Below the pieces are notes generated by a model. The model made no database searches and was not told the DNA's origin. It saw only the letters and a list, made by a program, of their open reading frames with translations. Below, piece after piece: positions 7,356 to 14,639 of a stretch of 14,932 nt of DNA. The translations under genes and the position numbers were made by a program. How positions within the stretch are numbered: position 1 is the first letter of the stretch; every line of letters starts with the position of its first letter. Origin of the DNA: an uncultured Moraxella sp. (GTDB lineage Bacteria > Pseudomonadota > Gammaproteobacteria > Pseudomonadales > Moraxellaceae); assembly GCA_927911235.1 (NCBI GenBank), contig CAKMOY010000128.1, forward strand, positions 1-14,932. The letters run 5' to 3'.

Positions 7356-7367
7356 GATGATAATTCC

Positions 7368-8276
7368 TTATGGTTGTACGTTTTTTGTACGTTTTTTAAG
7401 AACATTGGCTTTGATTTTTGGCAAAATTAACGCAATCACCACCAGTAACGCTGTAATTAAGTTCAAATCTTGCGGGCCAAAACCGATTTCTCGTAAGGTA
7501 TCGCTAGATAATGCAATTTGGATAAACAGCTTGTACAAAATCGCACCGATAATCACCGACAATGTGATAAATAGCATACGTTTTGATGGCATGATGGTTT
7601 CACCAATAATCACCGCCGCCAAACCAATGACAATCGTACCCACCCCAATAGAAATATCCGCACCGCCTTGGGTCTGCACAAATAACGCCCCTGCCAATGC
7701 AATCAAGGCATTAGAAATCGCCATACCAATGATTATAGTGCGAGACGTATGAATGCCCTGTGCTTGCGACATTCGCAAATTTGAACCTGTGGCACGCATG
7801 GCAAGTCCTGTTTCGGTGCTAAAAAACCAGTCTAACAACAGTTTTACCCCAATCACCACACCGCCAATCACCGCACATCGCATCCAAAAGCCATTACTGT
7901 CATTGACAAGCCCTTCAAAAACGGTGGGTTCACCAAGCAAAGGCAAATTCGGTGCGTCCATAATGCGTAAATTTACCGAATACAACGCCACCATCACCAA
8001 AATACTGGCAAGCAATTGCAAAATACCCAATTTGACGTGCAACCACGCTGTGACAATGCCAGCCAAACCGCCTGCCAACATACCAAAAATACAGGCAACC
8101 CAAGGGTTAAACCCTGCAATGATAGACACACCCGCAACCGCACCGCCCAAAGGAAAGCTACCATCAGCCGTCAAGTCTGGAAAATCCAAAACACGAAAGG
8201 AAATATAAACACCTAAAGCCACCAGTGCATAAATTAAACCACTTTCTAATGCACCAAAAAAAGCAAGTAATGACAT
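7368..8276 (-). CDS. ABC transporter permease (TrpXYZ-like importer)
   Basis: This 302-residue polytopic membrane protein has about eight or nine hydrophobic segments and belongs to the branched-chain amino-acid-type permease superfamily (COG4120-like). Recognisable features are the N-terminal GALESGLIYALVALGVYISF segment, the DFPDLTADGSFPLGGA motif and the cytoplasmic EAA-like loop TGLAMRATGSNLRMSQAQGI near residues 175-195. In this family the permease forms a homodimer that carries the substrate delivered by the PF04392 lipoprotein. The binding-protein gene lies upstream and the ATPase gene downstream on the same strand. Its ribosome site is weak, and a pair of hairpins lies upstream of its start, which may lower its level relative to the binding protein. 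The 3' end contains an 11-bp tandem repeat that shapes the basic tail KKRTKNVQP. Confidence 0.92.
   Translation of the reverse strand: MSLLAFFGALESGLIYALVALGVYISFRVLDFPDLTADGSFPLGGAVAGVSIIAGFNPWVACIFGMLAGGLAGIVTAWLHVKLGILQLLASILVMVALYSVNLRIMDAPNLPLLGEPTVFEGLVNDSNGFWMRCAVIGGVVIGVKLLLDWFFSTETGLAMRATGSNLRMSQAQGIHTSRTIIIGMAISNALIALAGALFVQTQGGADISIGVGTIVIGLAAVIIGETIMPSKRMLFITLSVIIGAILYKLFIQIALSSDTLREIGFGPQDLNLITALLVVIALILPKIKANVLKKRTKNVQP
7376..7397. repeat. Perfect 11-bp tandem direct repeat in the permease 3' end
   Basis: GTACGTTTTTT occurs twice without spacing (7376-7386 and 7387-7397), six codons or fewer from the permease stop. Because 11 is not a multiple of three, gain or loss of a unit would change the last residues and the stop position. 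Confidence 0.8.
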
Positions 8277-8306
8277 AATAAAATCACAAGTCCAATAAAT
8301 AAAATA

Positions 8307-8328
8307 ACTGCTTAATCAAGTAAGCAGT
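8307..8328 (-). promoter_or_regulatory. Second intercistronic hairpin in the ABC operon
   Basis: Eight-bp arms ACTGCTTA (8307-8314) and TAAGCAGT (8321-8328) flank a 6-base loop. In transcript order a T-rich stretch (TTATTTTATTTATT) follows, which makes it terminator-like, though interrupted. It lies 31 bases before the permease start and may act as an attenuator or partial terminator. Confidence 0.5.
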
Positions 8329-8342
8329 CAGATGTCAAAGTA

Positions 8343-8368
8343 AACCAAGCCGATAAATCGGCTTGGTT
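8343..8368 (-). terminator. Strong intercistronic hairpin between binding-protein and permease genes
   Basis: A perfect 12-bp inverted repeat has arms AACCAAGCCGAT (8343-8354) and ATCGGCTTGGTT (8357-8368). It lies between the stop of the substrate-binding gene and the permease start. The following transcript is only moderately T-rich (TTTACTTT), so it is more likely a 3' stabiliser or partial terminator that gives more binding protein than permease. Confidence 0.65.
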
Positions 8369-8429
8369 CATCACATAAACCGTATAAATTAACATATTTT
8401 TCATCGGTTTCACAACGTTTTTTTTAAAA

Positions 8430-9506
8430 TTATTGTTTTGCTTGAGGCTTTGGCTCAACTTCTGTCGCTTCTTTTAACAATTCTGGCGACAAAGTAATGC
8501 CAACTTCTTGGGCGTGTTTTGGGCTTAAGTACAAATCTAACTTTTGCATGGTAACAGGTTTGATTGTGCCGACTTGTTCGCCTTTTAACACACGAGTTAC
8601 GATTTTACCTGTTTCTTGTCCCAATGTTTTGTAATTCACGCCCATTACCGCTACCGCACCACGAGGTACAGAGCCTGCGTCTGAGGCAACCAATGGTACT
8701 TTGATTTCTTTGGCAGCTTGATACAAGGCTTCGTATGCAGCGACCACATTATTATCAAGCGAGGTATAAATCAAATCCACTTTGCCTTGTAAACTGCGAG
8801 TCGCTTGTGGAATATCAGTTGAACGTTGTGCAGGGGCTGGCACGACATTGATACCCATTGGTTTTAATTTTTCTTGTAATTGTTTTAACACAACGGTGGA
8901 ATTAACTTCACCGGGGCTATACACATAACCGACATTTTTAACCGTTGGCACGATTTTTTTCATCAATTCAATCTGTGGCTCAAGTGGCAAAATATCCGAA
9001 CCGCCGGATACATTCGTGCCAGACGCTTCCCACGATGGTACAAGTTTGGCTGCTACAGGGTCAGTAACGGCTGAGAATACCACAGGAATGGTTTTGGTCG
9101 CAGCGACCATAGACTGTGCCGATGGCGTGGCAATCGCCACAATCACATCAGGATTGTCCGCCACAAACTGTTTGGCAATCTGCCCTGCGGTAGCGGTGTT
9201 ACCTTGTGCTGATTGAAAGGTGATTTTTAAATTTTGACCTTCTTTATAGCCGTCCTTTGCCAACTGCTCAATCACGCCTTCACGCACTGCATCCAATGCT
9301 GGGTGCTCCACGATTGCGGTAATGGCGACCGTTTTTATATCTGTTGAAGCAGGTGCAGTCGTTGGTGTACTGGCATTGGTGCTGTCGGCTTTGGCTGTTT
9401 CACCTTGTCCACTTGGTTGGCTACAGCCGACAAGCCCTGCCAAACAGATACTACCGACCAACACGCTTTTGCTAAATTTTTTTGTTAATAAGGTTGGGTA
9501 AAACAT
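8430..9506 (-). CDS. ABC transporter substrate-binding lipoprotein (PF04392, TrpX-like)
   Basis: This 358-residue lipoprotein captures the substrate in the periplasm for the importer encoded downstream. A lipobox LVGC places the lipidated cysteine at residue 28, followed by a Ser/Thr/Ala-rich linker to about residue 57. The binding domain starts with KTVAITAIVEHPALDAVREG and continues with GYKEGQNLKITFQSAQG, AIATPSAQSMVAATKTIPVVF and FSAVTDPVAAKLV, a pattern I associate with the ABC_sub_bind family. Some relatives bind tryptophan or tyrosine; the ligand here is not proven. GGAGAA (9512-9517) lies five bases before the ATG. A decayed paralogue, about two thirds identical over its readable part, lies 44 bases upstream, so this gene arose from or gave rise to a tandem duplication. 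It is separated from the permease by 153 bases with two hairpins. Confidence 0.92.
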   Translation of the reverse strand: MFYPTLLTKKFSKSVLVGSICLAGLVGCSQPSGQGETAKADSTNASTPTTAPASTDIKTVAITAIVEHPALDAVREGVIEQLAKDGYKEGQNLKITFQSAQGNTATAGQIAKQFVADNPDVIVAIATPSAQSMVAATKTIPVVFSAVTDPVAAKLVPSWEASGTNVSGGSDILPLEPQIELMKKIVPTVKNVGYVYSPGEVNSTVVLKQLQEKLKPMGINVVPAPAQRSTDIPQATRSLQGKVDLIYTSLDNNVVAAYEALYQAAKEIKVPLVASDAGSVPRGAVAVMGVNYKTLGQETGKIVTRVLKGEQVGTIKPVTMQKLDLYLSPKHAQEVGITLSPELLKEATEVEPKPQAKQ

Positions 9507-9550
9507 GATAATTCTCCAAATATTTTTAACTTTTTTATCTATATCAAAAA

Positions 9551-10626
9551 TTATTCTACTACTTTATCGGCTTTGTCAATGACGGCTTGCGGAATGGTTA
9601 AACCTTGAGAACTTGCCACTTTTGGATTGACAAAAATATTTAATTTGTTCACTTTATAAACAGGAATACTACCCACAGGTGTGCCTTTTAACACTTGGCT
9701 GACGATTTTGCCTGTTTCTTTGCCAAATTCATAATAATCCACGCCAATGGCGACCCCTGCCCTACGAAATGTGATACTGGTTTCCATAGAAAATAGTGGT
9801 TTTTTGCTTTCGGTCGCCACTTTTGCCAAAGCTTCATACGCCGACATCACATGATTGTCCGTTGGTGTGTAAATGACATCTACTTTTTCTGCCAAACTAC
9901 GCCCTGCCATCGCAATCTCAGTGCTAGAATTTGCAGTCGCATCAATGACATTTTAGCCCCATTTCGCCTGCTTTGGCTTTTAGATTTTTTTAAAATCACG
10001 GTAGAATTGACTTTCCGCAGGGCTATAAATATAGCCAATATTTTTCACATTTGGCAACACTTGTTTTAACAATTCAAGCTGTGGCTCAAGCGGAATGGCA
10101 TTGAACGCACCTGTAACATTCGTGCCAGAACCATCAAGTTTTGGCACAAGTTTTGCGGTAACAGGGTCGGTAACTGCCGAAAAAATCATAGGAATACTAC
10201 TCGTCCCTGCGACGATCGGCTGTGCAGACGGTGTAGAAATCGCCACAATCGCATCAGGTTTATCAGCGATAAACTGCTTGGCAATCTGCCCTGCGGTCGC
10301 ACTGCTACCTTGTGCCGATTGATAATTAATCGTCAAATTTTGCCCTTCGGCATAGCCTTCGGTTGCCAACTGCTCAATCATGCCTTTTCGCACCGCATCA
10401 AGTTCTGGGTGGTCTACAATCGCTGTTACCGCAATGTTTTTTTCTCCGCATTGACAGGTGTGGCTTACTGTATGCTTACGGTTTGGGCGTTGTCTTTAGT
10501 GGGTTGTTGTTCTGAAGTTGGCTGACTACAAGTAGTCAAGCCCAAACACGCATCCAACACACCGCCAATCGCCACATGATGTTGCAAAAAATGTTGCCAA
10601 AAAAATTTACGAGATGTTATCAACAC
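9551..10626 (-). pseudogene. Degenerate second substrate-binding lipoprotein gene (TrpX-like paralogue)
   Basis: This is a broken copy of the downstream binding-protein gene, of nearly the same length (1076 bases against 1077). A GTG at 10624-10626 with GAGG eight bases ahead fits as start. The first frame gives a signal-like stretch with LTTCSQP, then a stop at 10465-10467. After a shift in an A7 run (10437-10443) the frame gives AVTAIVDHPELDAVRKG and the binding domain down to GYIYSPAE. Three +1 shifts at A-runs follow (10012-10014, 9985-9991, 9951-9954); removing one base from each restores STVILKNLKAKAGEMGLNVI and joins it in frame to EIAMAGRSLAEKVD and an intact C-terminus ending KADKVVE. 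It once encoded a PF04392 protein. The number of lesions argues for a true pseudogene, though some shifts could be homopolymer errors. Confidence 0.88.
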
Positions 10627-10675
10627 AAAAACGCCTCATATTGTGAAATGTTGAATCAATAAAATATTAAAAACC

Positions 10676-10690
10676 ATAACTTAAAGTTAT
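10676..10690. promoter_or_regulatory. Perfect 15-bp palindrome upstream of the ABC operon
   Basis: ATAACTTAAAGTTAT is an exact inverted repeat around one central base, 50 bp upstream of the first (degenerate) gene of the operon. Size and position fit an operator for a dimeric repressor, but AT-rich palindromes also arise by chance and no assignment to a regulator is possible. Confidence 0.3.
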
Positions 10691-10768
10691 CATTTTTAAC
10701 AAAATACTTAACATCTATTTTAGCAGTTTATTTTACAATCGCCTAGTAAATTTTTACAAAAAAACACT

Positions 10769-11233
10769 TTATTTTAATACCTTTAATCCTGCGGTATTTT
10801 CGCGGCGTGGACGGCTTGGTTTTTCTTTTTGTCCATCATCTTTTGATGAGTGATTGGTATTGGTTTTTGCCGTTTTTTCCAAATCCTGTCCGTCATATTC
10901 GTTGGGGTCAAAAAACATACCCAAATGATTGCTTTCTTTGGCATAAATACCCATCACCGCATAAAAGGGCACCCAAATTTCTTTTGACACACCGCCAAAA
11001 CGCCCTTGAAAATTGATAAATTCGTTATCCATGTGAAATTGGTGGGTAGAACGGCTGGCAATGCTTAGCACAATGCGGTTGTCTTGGATAAATTCGGTCG
11101 GCACAACGACATGGGGTAAGGTGGTATCGACCATGATATAAGGGGTCAAGTGGTTGTCTTCTAGCCATTCAAACATGGCTTTGACCATGTAAGGGCGAGT
11201 TGGGGTTAAATCGTCTAAATTGATGGTATCCAT
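10769..11233 (-). CDS. sspB: ClpXP protease specificity-enhancing factor SspB
   Basis: This 154-residue protein delivers ssrA-tagged peptides from stalled ribosomes to the ClpXP protease. The folded domain starts with the characteristic LTPTRPYMVKAMFEWLEDN, continues with TPYIMVDT and VVVPTEFIQDNRIVLSIASR, and ends near GIYAKESNHLGMFF (about residue 108). A disordered, charged linker of some 35 residues follows, and the C-terminus TAGLKVLK matches the short ClpX-binding tail of SspB proteins (in E. coli a similar ALRVVK-type end). Both functional parts are therefore present. It lies 91 bases after sspA in the usual order. A TATAAT at 11260-11265 in that gap could give it a separate promoter. 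The ribosome site is weak (GAG). No defect is seen. Confidence 0.95.
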   Translation of the reverse strand: MDTINLDDLTPTRPYMVKAMFEWLEDNHLTPYIMVDTTLPHVVVPTEFIQDNRIVLSIASRSTHQFHMDNEFINFQGRFGGVSKEIWVPFYAVMGIYAKESNHLGMFFDPNEYDGQDLEKTAKTNTNHSSKDDGQKEKPSRPRRENTAGLKVLK

Positions 11234-11324
11234 AATAAACTCAAATTTAAGTGAAAAAGATTATATTAACATAGCCAATTGTGAAATTTGCCAAAACAAT
11301 TTGTATAAAGTTTGTTAAAAATTA

Positions 11325-11959
11325 TCACAAAGGCTGACAACTTTTTTTGAACATTTCTCGGCTAAAAATGCGTTGTTGATAATTTAAAATCGGACGGCAT
11401 AAATGACTGGGTAAATCAATTTGCATTTTGTCCAAACGCCACAAAACGCTGGCTAAAATACAATCACATAGCCCAAATTTGTCCGACAAAAAAAATGGCT
11501 TATGAGCAAACAATGGCGATAACGTTACCAACGAATCGGTCAATTCTTTGCGAGTAATTTCGGCTTGTTTTTTATCCAGCGTATCGGTATGGGTCAATAA
11601 AATATGCGATTTGGCAATCCAATCTTGATTAATCCGCCAAATCAGTTGGCGATAATTGGCTCGGTCAGCAGGATTGTCTGGCAAAAGTTTGTTTTGGTAA
11701 TAGCGGTCTTCTAAATATTCAAAAATCACCAAATTTTGATACAAAATCAAATCCCGATACACCAACACAGGCAAGGTGTTATAAGGGTTTAAATCGGCTA
11801 AATCTTCATATTGATTTAAAAAACGGTCTTCATCGTCCAAACCAATCTCATCAAATTCCAGCTGTTTTCAAGCAAAACCAACCGAACTTGATGGCTTAAA
11901 TAACCATCATCGGCATATAATAAAATTTTGTTGGTCGGATTAAAAGTTTGGTTTTGCAT
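11325..11959 (-). pseudogene. sspA: Stringent starvation protein A (SspA), frameshifted near its N-terminus
   Basis: SspA is a glutathione-S-transferase-fold protein without transferase activity that binds RNA polymerase and acts in stress and stationary-phase gene control. The reading frame starts at ATG 11957-11959 with NKILLYADDGYLSHQVRLVL, typical of the family. It loses frame at an A4 run (11865-11868, T4 on the plus strand). One added A gives LLEKQLEFDEIGLDDEDRF and continues into the intact remainder (PYNTLPVLVYRDLILYQNL and the helical C-terminal domain). The restored protein would have 211 residues, almost exactly the E. coli length. The rest of the gene is undamaged, so this is either a recent lesion or a one-base assembly error; I favour the error. 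Without correction a start near 11840 would give a 171-residue product lacking the first GST strands. It lies between petC and sspB as expected. Confidence 0.9.
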
Positions 11960-12006
11960 AAAGCCTATTTTAACACAAATTTATTCGGCTGTTATTTGTT
12001 AAAAAT

Positions 12007-12036
12007 AAAAAAAGGTAGCCGAAACTACCTTTTTTT
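12007..12036. terminator. Bidirectional intrinsic terminator between petC and sspA
   Basis: Arms A7-GGTAG (12007-12018) and CTACC-T7 (12025-12036) are exact complements of 12 bp around the loop CCGAAA. Tracts of A and T on the two sides allow function on both strands. It lies 18 bases after the petC stop and should end most petABC transcripts before sspA. Confidence 0.88.
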
Positions 12037-12054
12037 GTATAAGCAAATGTGCAA

Positions 12055-12771
12055 TTATTTGACATCTTTCCAAAATTCTTTGTTTAGCAAGTAAACAGGA
12101 ATTAACAATGCCAATAAGAATAGCACTACCCAAAAACCGTAGATTTTACGTTGATGGGCTTGTGGCTCTGCCATCCACGCCATAAAGTTTACGATATCGC
12201 CAATGTTTTGGCGGTATTGTTCTTTTGACGTGTTCATTTGCATATCATGCAAAACGTGTGGCATGGCGGCATTTGGCAATACGATATTATTAGAACCCCA
12301 AGGACGGCTTGGGTCTTCATAGAAGGCTAATAAATAAGTATAAACCCAGTCATTACCACGCAAACGTGTTTCCATAGACAAATCAGGCGGTGCCGCACCG
12401 AACCATGAACTTTGTAGTTCAGGGTCAATTTTTGCGGTGATATGGTCGCCCACTTGGTCAGTGGTTAGCATAAGATACTTTTCAACCAACTCTTTTGGAA
12501 TATCTAAGTCTTTGTACATTTTTGAGTAACGCACGTATTGGGCGGTATGACAGCCCACACAGTAACTCATAAACATAGAAGCACCACGTTGGATTGATGG
12601 CTTATTGGTCAAATCAATTGGTGCAGACTCACAATGTAGCGTTTGCTCTTTACCCTCTACATCTTTATAAGTACCACAACCATGACCGCCAGCAGCTTGG
12701 GCAGAACTTGCTCCAAGCCCCAGTGCAACGGTCAGTCCCAATCCAGCGATTACTTTATTGATAGCTTTCAT
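12055..12771 (-). CDS. petC: Cytochrome c1, cytochrome bc1 complex
   Basis: This 238-residue haem protein accepts electrons from the Rieske centre and passes them to soluble or membrane cytochrome c. A signal peptide ends at about residue 26 (SSAQA then AGGHG). The haem-binding motif C71-VGC-H75 lies in RGASMFMSYCVGCHTAQYVRY, and PNAAMPHVL carries the likely axial methionine. WFGAAPPDLS and GNDWVYTYLLAFYEDPSRPWG are typical c1 segments. One membrane anchor lies near residues 212-231 (GFWVVLFLLALLIPVYLL). The ATG overlaps the petB stop by one base (TAATG), with GGAGGT (12777-12782) five bases upstream inside petB, so translation is coupled to petB. Since petB is frameshifted in this sequence, that coupling would be lost if the shift were real. 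The gene itself is intact. Confidence 0.96.
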   Translation of the reverse strand: MKAINKVIAGLGLTVALGLGASSAQAAGGHGCGTYKDVEGKEQTLHCESAPIDLTNKPSIQRGASMFMSYCVGCHTAQYVRYSKMYKDLDIPKELVEKYLMLTTDQVGDHITAKIDPELQSSWFGAAPPDLSMETRLRGNDWVYTYLLAFYEDPSRPWGSNNIVLPNAAMPHVLHDMQMNTSKEQYRQNIGDIVNFMAWMAEPQAHQRKIYGFWVVLFLLALLIPVYLLNKEFWKDVK

Positions 12772-14010
12772 TAATGACCTCCAGTTACACGTTCAGGTGG
12801 CTGTTTACATTTTTCAATTGATGTATAAATTGGCATCAATAAGAAATACAAGAAATATAAAATTGTACAAATACGTGCAACCAAAGTCGCTGTATTGCTT
12901 GATGGAATCACACCCAAGTAGCCCAAGATTAAGAAGCTAACCACAAAGACAACCAAAGCGATTTTTGACAAAATACCTTTGTAGCGGATTGAACGTACTG
13001 GTGATTTGTCTAACCAAGGCAACACAAATAAGATTGCAATTGACGCACCCATCACAATCACCCCTGGTAAGGCAGAACCAAACATAGAAGGTGTCGCACG
13101 AAGCATGGCGTAGAAAGGTGTATAATACCAAACTGGTGCAATGTGTGCAGGTGTTTTCAATGGATTTGCCGCTTCAAAGTTAGGTGGTTCAAGGAAGAAA
13201 CCGCCCCCTTCTGGGAAGAAGAATACCACAGAGAAGAACACAATAAAGAACACCACAATACCCACAAGGTCATGCACAGTATAATATGGGTGGAACGCAA
13301 CGCCATCTAGTGGCACGCCATTTTTGTCTTTTAATTTTTTGATATCGATACCGTCTGGGTTATTAGAACCAACATGGTGCAAAGCAACCAAATGCACAAA
13401 TACCAAACCGACCAAAATCAAAGGAATCGCCACAACGTGCAATGCAAAGAAACGGTTCAAAGTAATACCAGAGATAATATAATCCCCTTTTACCCATTCG
13501 CCCAACGCATCACCAATAAAAAGGAATCGCCGCAGGCAAGTTCAAAATAACCTGTGCACCCCAAAATGACATATTACCCCAAGGTAACAAATAACCAAAG
13601 AAGCCCTCTGCCATCAAGCACAGATAAATACCCATACCAATCAGCCAAACAAGCTCACGAGGTTTTTTGTAAGAACCATAAAGAAGACCACGGAACATAT
13701 GCAAATAAACCACAACGAAAAATGCCGAAGCCCCCGTTGAGTGCATATAACGGATTAACCAACCGCCCTCAACATCACGCATAATATATTCCAAAGAAGC
13801 AAAAGCACCTTCTGCACTTGGATTAAACATCATGGTTAGCCAAATACCTGTTACCAACTGGTTTACCAAAACCACCATTGACAACACACCAAAAAAATAC
13901 CAAAAGTTAAAGTTTTTTGGTGCATAGTATTTTGACATATGATATTCATAGGTTTCAGTCGCAGGAAAGCGTGCATCCACCCAATTCATCAATCTTTTAC
14001 CCATACTCAT
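12771..14010 (-). pseudogene. petB: Cytochrome b of the bc1 complex, interrupted by a one-base frameshift
   Basis: Cytochrome b holds the two quinone sites and two b haems of the bc1 complex. The first part (14010 down to 13510) carries H90 and H104 in IRYMHSTGASAFF and VVVYLHMFRG, and GYLLPWGNMSFWGAQ. It stops after AAIPFYW. Removing one base from the A5 run at 13518-13522 changes this to AAIPFIGDALGEWVKGDY and joins the second part, giving a normal 412-residue protein. The second haem ligands are H191 and H206 (RFFALHVVAIP, VFVHLVALHHVG), and the quinol-site motif reads PVWY (IAPVWYYTPFYAML) in place of PEWY, which I recall in beta/gammaproteobacteria. All other parts are intact and the neighbours petA and petC are whole, so I suspect a homopolymer error more than a real mutation. 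If real, the complex would not form. Confidence 0.92.
12777..12782 (-). promoter_or_regulatory. Strong petC ribosome binding site inside petB
   Basis: GGAGGT lies five bases before the petC ATG and within the last codons of petB, whose stop overlaps that ATG by one base. This fixes the petC start and indicates translational coupling. Confidence 0.8.
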
Positions 14011-14011
14011 C

Positions 14012-14599
14012 TTAAGCTACCCCCACCGTTAAAATCGTACCGCTGAGATTATAGTCTGGAATCGGCAAATTACGAGGTGCAGGTTGCCCTCTAAGCACAC
14101 GACCTGCCAAGTCATATTTTGAACCATGACAAGGGCAGAAGAACCCACCAAGCCAGCTAGCACCACCTAAATCAGCAGCACCAACCTCAGGACGGAACGC
14201 AGGTGCACAGCCCAAATGCGTACAAACCCCCTCACACACCAACACTTCAGAATTATCTTTAGAGCGTGATTGGTTTTTACAATACTCTGGCTGTAGCGAA
14301 CCATCAGAATTTGGGTCAGCAAGGCTACTTTCGACCTTGGCTAGATTGTCCATCATCTCTTTTGTACGCTTAACAATATAGATGGGCTTACCACGATATT
14401 TCACAACCACCATTTGTCCAGCGTCAATACTACTGATATCCTGCGTTACAGGAGCACCAGCGGCTTCTGCTTTTGCACTCGGATACCAAGAACGAACAAA
14501 CGGCGTTGCAATCGCTGCAACACCTACTGCCCCCATCGCGGCAGTTGATGCGATTAATACTCTACGGCGTTTTAAATCAACGCCTTCGGCATGGCTCAT
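14012..14599 (-). CDS. petA: Ubiquinol-cytochrome c reductase iron-sulfur subunit (Rieske protein)
   Basis: This 195-residue protein carries the high-potential 2Fe-2S centre that takes an electron from quinol in the bc1 complex. The N-terminus has a twin-arginine-like DLKRRRVLIAS followed by a hydrophobic anchor to about residue 34, so Tat export with an uncleaved anchor is expected. The cluster ligands are complete: C126-T-H128 with C131 (CTHLGC) and C155-P-C157-H158 (CPCHGS). The segment RGQPAPRNLP is typical of the family. I choose the ATG at 14599 because GGAGGAAG (14605-14612) precedes it by five bases and the length equals the usual one; an open frame continues to 14638 but has no ribosome site. 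One base separates its stop from the petB start, so petA-petB-petC form one operon. It is intact. Confidence 0.96.
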   Translation of the reverse strand: MSHAEGVDLKRRRVLIASTAAMGAVGVAAIATPFVRSWYPSAKAEAAGAPVTQDISSIDAGQMVVVKYRGKPIYIVKRTKEMMDNLAKVESSLADPNSDGSLQPEYCKNQSRSKDNSEVLVCEGVCTHLGCAPAFRPEVGAADLGGASWLGGFFCPCHGSKYDLAGRVLRGQPAPRNLPIPDYNLSGTILTVGVA

Positions 14600-14604
14600 T
14601 AATA

Positions 14605-14612
14605 CTTCCTCC
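14605..14612 (-). promoter_or_regulatory. petA ribosome binding site that decides its start
   Basis: GGAGGAAG lies five bases upstream of the ATG at 14599, and no comparable site precedes the in-frame upstream codons. Confidence 0.8.
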
Positions 14613-14639
14613 AGCTTAATGTTTAATCCATCGCTCACC

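Noticed and set aside
6919..7752. Long plus-strand frame of 277 codons across the ABC ATPase and permease genes
   Set aside because: It is antisense to two genes with complete family motifs, and no start signal or recognisable domain supports it.
8312..8404. A 30-codon minus-strand frame (starts MKNMLIYTVYVMNQ) crossing the two hairpins, possible leader peptide
   Set aside because: No ribosome site precedes its ATG and it has only one Trp codon; open frames of this size are expected by chance. Mentioned only in connection with the hairpins.
12771..14010. Natural two-gene split cytochrome b (b6/subunit IV type)
   Set aside because: The break falls between the two pairs of haem ligands, not after the fourth helix as in b6/subunit IV, and the second part lacks a start codon with a ribosome site; a one-base shift explains it fully.
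14600..14638. Longer N-terminus for the Rieske protein
   Set aside because: The ATG at 14599 has a strong GGAGGAAG site and gives the usual length; the extension overlaps that site and has none of its own.
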